From Betaproteobacteria bacterium (GTDB taxonomy: Bacteria; Pseudomonadota; Gammaproteobacteria; Burkholderiales; Rhodocyclaceae), in assembly GCA_016880375.1 (NCBI GenBank), contig JAEHDO010000026.1:1-7845 (forward strand): a DNA stretch of 7,845 nt, in the 5' to 3' direction. Position numbers and translations under genes: made by a program. This document shows, one piece after another, positions 6,020 through 7,845 of the stretch (positions within the stretch are counted from its first letter, which is position 1; the number at the start of each line of letters is the position of its first letter). The notes beneath the pieces are model-generated. The model did not search any database and was not told the origin of the DNA. It saw only the letters and a list, made by a program, of their open reading frames with translations.

Positions 6020-7027
6020 ATGAAAGGCATCCTCGCATCGATACAGGCGCTGCTGCTTGCGATCCTGCTCGCGGCCATGCCGGTCGCCGCGGCAGACGCA
6101 CCGGCGCAGGTTCAAGCCAAGGAAACGCACAACCAGGCGCAGCTCTGGCGGGACGCCCGCTCGGGCCAGGCCGGCTTCACCACCGTCAAGGGGCCCGAAA
6201 GCGGCGTCCTGATCCAGTCCGGCGGCGAAACCTGGCGCGAGCTGCGCAACGGCCCGATCTCGCTCTACGGCGGCATCGCGCTGTGCGCGGTGGCGGTCGC
6301 CATCGGCCTGTTCTACCTGCGGCGCGGCATGATCAAGTTGAGCGGCCCCTCGACTGGGCGCCAGATCCAGCGCTTCAACGGCGTGGAGCGGGTGGCGCAC
6401 TGGAGCATGGCGATCAGCTTCGTCATCCTGGCCGTCTCCGGTCTGGTGCTGCTGTTCGGCAAGCATGTCCTGCTGCCGGTGATCGGCTACACGCTCTTCA
6501 GCTGGCTGGCGGCGATCGGCAAGAACCTGCACAACTTCGTCGGCCCGCTGTTCCTGCTTTCCATCATCGTCTCGTTCTTCCTCTTCGTGAAGGACAACGT
6601 CTGGAAGGCCGAGGACGCGGACTGGATCGCCAAGGCCGGCGGCCTGCTCAGCGGCAAGCACGTCCCCTCCTGGCGCTTCAATTTCGGCGAGAAGTTCATG
6701 TTCTGGTTCGGCGTCGTCTTCCTGGGACTGGCCGTCAGCATCAGCGGCCTCATCATGGACTTCCCCAACTTCGGCCAGACGCGCGACACCCTGCAGACGG
6801 TCAACATCATCCATGCCGTCGGCGCCCTGCTGTTCGTCTGCCTGATGCTGGGCCACATCTACATCGGCACCATTGGCATGGAGGGCGCCTACGCCTCAAT
6901 GCGCACCGGCCATGTCGATGAAGCCTGGGCGAAGGAGCACCACGAACTCTGGTACAACCAGGTGAAACAGCAGCCGGCCGAGCCAGCCAAGGCGGGGCAG
7001 GGCACCGCTGCCGCCGCGCATTCCTGA
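6020..7027 (+). CDS. fdhC: Formate dehydrogenase cytochrome b (gamma) subunit
   Basis: This 335-residue protein passes electrons from FdhB to the quinone pool. It opens with a signal-like hydrophobic segment (residues 4-25, likely cut near AAA). A polar region of about 55 residues follows, then membrane helices at about 80-100, 127-148, 172-191, 225-246 and 262-285. Four histidines fit the b-heme ligands of FdnI-type cytochromes: H127 (RVAHWSM), H171 (NLHNF), H265 (NIIHAVG) and H279 (LGHIYIG). The 14-residue gap of the last pair matches E. coli FdnI. The C-terminus carries the typical HHELWY and then a short Ala/Pro tail. It is much longer than FdnI (about 217 residues), owing mainly to the exported N-terminal region, as in other long-form FdhC proteins. 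The core family call is firm; the job of the N-terminal region is unknown. Confidence 0.95.
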   Translation: MKGILASIQALLLAILLAAMPVAAADAPAQVQAKETHNQAQLWRDARSGQAGFTTVKGPESGVLIQSGGETWRELRNGPISLYGGIALCAVAVAIGLFYLRRGMIKLSGPSTGRQIQRFNGVERVAHWSMAISFVILAVSGLVLLFGKHVLLPVIGYTLFSWLAAIGKNLHNFVGPLFLLSIIVSFFLFVKDNVWKAEDADWIAKAGGLLSGKHVPSWRFNFGEKFMFWFGVVFLGLAVSISGLIMDFPNFGQTRDTLQTVNIIHAVGALLFVCLMLGHIYIGTIGMEGAYASMRTGHVDEAWAKEHHELWYNQVKQQPAEPAKAGQGTAAAAHS

Positions 7028-7041
7028 CCAAGGGAGGAAAC

Positions 7042-7344
7042 ATGAAAGCGAACCTGAAACTCATCCTCGCCATGACGGCGGCGCTGGCCTTCGGCGCGGC
7101 CCAGGCCAAGCTGCCCCCGCCAAGCGAAGAAGCCAAGGCCAAGGCGGCGGAGGCCAAGGAAAAGTCGGCGCATGGCGACAAGGTGGCCGCCTACCAGTTG
7201 TGCAAATCGCAGAACCGCACCGCCGAGCGCTACCTGAAAGAGCACGGCAAGAAAGGCGCCGCCCTGCCGGCCTGCCAGGATCCCGGGCCGTTGCAATCGG
7301 CCACCGCACCGGCCGCAGCCGCGGCCCCTGCCAAGAAAAAATAA
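7042..7344 (+). CDS. Small exported Ala/Lys-rich protein with two cysteines, unknown function
   Basis: This 100-residue protein has a Sec signal peptide (residues 1-22, cleavage after AQA). A highly charged helical stretch EEAKAKAAEAKEK (29-41) follows, then KVAAYQLCKSQNRTAERYLK (47-66), a Pro/Gly region with a second Cys (ALPACQDPGP) and an Ala-rich tail ending in Lys. C54 and C78 are the only cysteines and could form a disulfide in the periplasm. The ribosome binding site GGGAGG lies 4 bases before the ATG, and the gap to fdhC is 14 bases, so it belongs to the same operon. I recall similar exported proteins as common hypotheticals in betaproteobacteria, not always next to formate dehydrogenase, so its link to the enzyme is uncertain. 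No heme (CxxCH) or other cofactor motif is present. Confidence 0.8.
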   Translation: MKANLKLILAMTAALAFGAAQAKLPPPSEEAKAKAAEAKEKSAHGDKVAAYQLCKSQNRTAERYLKEHGKKGAALPACQDPGPLQSATAPAAAAAPAKKK

Positions 7345-7372
7345 TTCCGCATCCCCCCAACAGAGGAAACAC

Positions 7373-7845
7373 ATGATGAAAACCACCCTGATCGCCGCGG
7401 CTTCCGCGGCCATCCTGCTGTCCGCCTGCGCCGGCCACCACCACGGCCCCTCCGCCGAGGCCAGACTGGCCCCGACCAAGGGCCACACCACCACCGGCAC
7501 CGTCGTCTTCAGGCAGATGGGCCATGACGTCGAGGTGTCGGCTCATGTTTCAGGCCTCACCCCCGGCGCGCACGGCTTCCACATCCACGAGAAGGGCGAC
7601 TGTAGCGCGCCCGACGGCACCAGCGCCGGCGGCCACTTCAACCCCGGCGGCCATCCGCACGGCCACCCGCACCAGGGCCCGCACCACGCCGGCGACATGC
7701 CGATGCTGGAGACCGACGCCTACGGCAATGCGAAGCTCGTCGCCGTATTGCCGGGACTGACTCTGGAAGGCGCCAACGGCATCGTCGGCAAGGGCGTCAT
7801 CGTCCACGCCGCGCCCGACGACTTCAAGACCCAGCCCACCGGCAA
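7373..7845 (+). CDS. sodC: Cu,Zn superoxide dismutase lipoprotein (3' end missing)
   Basis: The frame runs to the window edge (157 codons seen) without a stop. It disproportionates superoxide in the periplasm. The N-terminus has a lipobox LSAC with Cys19, so the enzyme is probably membrane-anchored. His22-His24 follow at once. Metal ligands match the family by spacing: copper H70, H72 and H145, bridging H88, zinc H96, H105 and D108. C77 would pair with a C-terminal Cys beyond the window, and HAGDMP (105-110) and IVHAAPDD (143-150) are signature blocks. Two adjacent ATG codons (7373 and 7376) are both possible starts; AGAGGA at 7362-7367 is spaced slightly better for the second. The gap to the preceding gene is 28 bases with no terminator visible, so it may be read from the same transcript. 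Confidence 0.93.
   Translation, partial: MMKTTLIAAASAAILLSACAGHHHGPSAEARLAPTKGHTTTGTVVFRQMGHDVEVSAHVSGLTPGAHGFHIHEKGDCSAPDGTSAGGHFNPGGHPHGHPHQGPHHAGDMPMLETDAYGNAKLVAVLPGLTLEGANGIVGKGVIVHAAPDDFKTQPTG

Noticed and set aside
5947..6921. Plus-strand frame of 324 codons overlapping the lipoprotein gene and fdhC
   Set aside because: It is a +1 shadow of fdhC with Arg/Pro-rich translation. The fdhC frame has heme ligands and membrane helices, so this one is not coding.
7345..7372. Transcription terminator between the small exported protein and sodC
   Set aside because: The 28-base gap has no inverted repeat and no T-run, only a C-run and a ribosome binding site.
1..7845. CRISPR array, tRNA or rRNA gene, insertion sequence or attachment site
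   Set aside because: Coding sequence fills nearly the whole window. No spaced direct repeats, transposase motifs, terminal inverted repeats or RNA-gene signatures were seen on reading either strand.

Overview
The window is one uninterrupted, co-directional (+ strand) gene cluster for a periplasm-facing, membrane-bound, molybdenum- or tungsten-dependent formate dehydrogenase. The DNA is GC-rich. The gene set and protein style (large ferredoxin, TorD-type chaperone, tiny Tat protein, fdhA, fdhB, lipoprotein, fdhC) suggest a betaproteobacterium, plausibly Rhodocyclales (Azoarcus/Thauera/Dechloromonas-like). That placement is from memory of such loci and was not tested by a search.

Layout. 2-1333: 3' part of a multi-cluster ferredoxin-type protein whose start lies before the window. 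1341-1979: TorD/DmsD-family chaperone. 1996-2196: 66-residue Tat-signal protein of the 'formate dehydrogenase region TAT target' type. 2214-5156: catalytic subunit FdhA, with Cys in the selenocysteine position. 5172-5786: four-cluster iron-sulfur subunit FdhB. 5783-6010: a 75-residue lipoprotein overlapping the fdhB stop, visible only by reading inside a longer frame. 6020-7027: cytochrome b subunit FdhC. 7042-7344: a small exported Ala/Lys-rich protein with two cysteines. 7373 to the window end: a Cu,Zn superoxide dismutase lipoprotein (SodC), cut off at its 3' end.

How it works. FdhA is exported by the Tat pathway, very likely carrying FdhB with it, after the chaperone has guarded its signal and cofactor loading. 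Formate is oxidised to CO2 at the bis-MGD centre. Electrons pass through the FdhA cluster, the four FdhB clusters and the two b hemes of FdhC to the quinone pool. The upstream ferredoxin, the small Tat protein, the lipoprotein and the small exported protein are accessory, with roles not established from sequence.

All gaps are between -4 and 28 bases, and there is no stretch above 300 bases without a gene. I see no convincing promoter, terminator, RNA gene, repeat array or mobile element, so the promoter probably lies upstream of the window and transcription may continue into sodC. The least explained parts are the middle domain of the ferredoxin, the lipoprotein between fdhB and fdhC, and the small proteins on either side of the core enzyme.
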